The notes beneath the pieces were generated by a model, which was not told the DNA's origin, did not search any database, and was given only the letters and a program-made list of their open reading frames with translations. A stretch of 64,000 bases of DNA from the NCBI RefSeq assembly GCF_003313385.1, contig NZ_QMHN01000002.1, positions 258,603-322,602 on the forward strand, written 5' to 3'. Positions 63,431 through 64,000 of the stretch are shown one piece after another. Numbering within the stretch: position 1 is the first letter of the stretch; every line of letters starts with the position of its first letter. A program made the translations under genes and the position numbers. The stretch is from Pedobacter chitinilyticus. Lineage in GTDB: Bacteria > Bacteroidota > Bacteroidia > Sphingobacteriales > Sphingobacteriaceae.

Positions 63431-64000
63431 ATGCAAAAACTACTCACTATTGTATTGGCAGCATTCACCATCAGCGCCAGTGCCCAAAGTCAAAAAGCCG
63501 AATATTTTAAGCTCACCAGAGCTGGTTTTAATGAGAAAAACGCCTATGCTACCACGGCATTTGTAGAACAGTTTTTCCGTCTCCCTGGCAATAAAGGTTT
63601 CGATGAAAGTATTTATAAAGTAGAAGAAACCCTTAAAAAAGCAGGCTATGTAAAACAGAAGCAGAATGAATTTGAAGCACCACTTACCTATCGTATCGAA
63701 AAAAGACCGATGAAACGTGATGCTTGGGAACCTGTAGATGCCAACATCAGTATTGTAGGTGAAAGTACCCCTCTCCAATCTTTCAAAACCAATAGGAACA
63801 TGATTCCTATCTACTGCCCTTCTACACCTGAAGGTGGTGTTACTGCCGAAGTGGTGTATGTAAATAAAGCAACCAAAGAAGATTTACAAGACAAGGACCT
63901 TAAGGGAAAAATTGTGTTTGGCGATATCTCTACACAACGATTAATTGGCTTGGCAGCTAAAGCCGGTGCCGTTGGTGCCATTGGCTTTTCATTACCAGCC
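63431..64000 (+). CDS. secreted PA-domain protein, probable M28 family peptidase (partial)
   Basis: The frame begins with ATG at 63431 and is open to the end of the window (190 codons), so only the N-terminus is seen. A signal peptide ends at ISASAQ. About 130 residues follow with no clear motif, then a PA-domain-like stretch: EGGVTAEVVYVN, DLKGKIVFGDIS and AAKAGAVGAIGFSLP. PA domains in such secreted proteins usually precede an M28 zinc aminopeptidase domain, which would lie beyond the window. The assignment to M28 is therefore an inference. Confidence 0.7.
   Translation, partial: MQKLLTIVLAAFTISASAQSQKAEYFKLTRAGFNEKNAYATTAFVEQFFRLPGNKGFDESIYKVEETLKKAGYVKQKQNEFEAPLTYRIEKRPMKRDAWEPVDANISIVGESTPLQSFKTNRNMIPIYCPSTPEGGVTAEVVYVNKATKEDLQDKDLKGKIVFGDISTQRLIGLAAKAGAVGAIGFSLPA

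Noticed and set aside
1..64000. tRNA or rRNA genes
   Set aside because: All gaps longer than about 70 bases were read on both strands; none showed a tRNA-like GTTCGA/T-loop with matching acceptor arms or rRNA-like sequence. A covariance-model scan would be decisive.

Overview
The window looks like chromosomal DNA of a Bacteroidota bacterium, most likely a Sphingobacteriaceae member close to Pedobacter. Reasons: a SusC/SusD pair, many lipoproteins with Bacteroidota-type signal peptides, DUF5686 and lamin-tail proteins, promoter elements of the Bacteroidota type (TAnnTTTG), AT-rich gaps full of palindromic repeats, and an SDR-type threonine dehydrogenase. The genus is an inference from gene style; no rRNA or tRNA gene was seen.

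Region 1 (1-14.9 kb) is housekeeping: the end of an AI-2E-type transporter, mazG, an S4 RNA-binding protein, dapD, a run of tRNA-maturation genes (tsaC, cca, miaA), a flavin monooxygenase-like protein, a leftward pheS operon that also carries a degenerate Rieske-fold lipoprotein and a TetR regulator, and kbl with a secreted esterase. Region 2 (15-20 kb) holds two tandem 819-residue DUF5686 paralogues separated by a perfect hairpin, followed by trhO.

Region 3 (21.5-35.6 kb) is a polysaccharide utilisation locus: a membrane-spanning Reg_prop/Y_Y_Y/LuxR-type sensor-regulator, SusC, SusD, a LamG lipoprotein, two PF10091 (GH144-like) lipoproteins and a GH3 beta-glucosidase. The pairing of GH144-like enzymes with GH3 suggests a beta-1,2-glucan substrate. 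An esterase, a DUF1569 protein, yebC, an SDR threonine dehydrogenase (partner of the distant kbl) and an S9A peptidase lipoprotein follow.

Region 4 (41.9-51.5 kb) is a nine-gene cluster that reads as a periplasmic 3-keto-sugar pathway. It has a GMC flavoenzyme with a Tat-type small subunit, a monohaem cytochrome c, a DUF1080 protein (3-keto-disaccharide hydrolase family), an MFS carrier, and Gfo/Idh/MocA and xylose-isomerase-like TIM-barrel proteins each present once with and once without an export signal. This is the best candidate for an incompletely described system.

Region 5 (51.6-64 kb) has an unknown secreted protein, ydcF behind a lamin-tail surface protein, asd, a PBP4-type dacB, a GH20 hexosaminidase, an ArnT-like glycosyltransferase, a GyrI-like protein and the start of a PA-domain, probably M28-type, protein.

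The intergenic DNA is rich in dispersed inverted repeats. Five families could be separated: hairpins at gene ends with compensatory changes, GTCATTTCGA-type elements (one with perfect 27-bp terminal repeats), CACCTTAGACACC-type blocks, CACAGATGCACAG-type blocks, and a CCCGATAGT/GCGGGACTATC palindrome.
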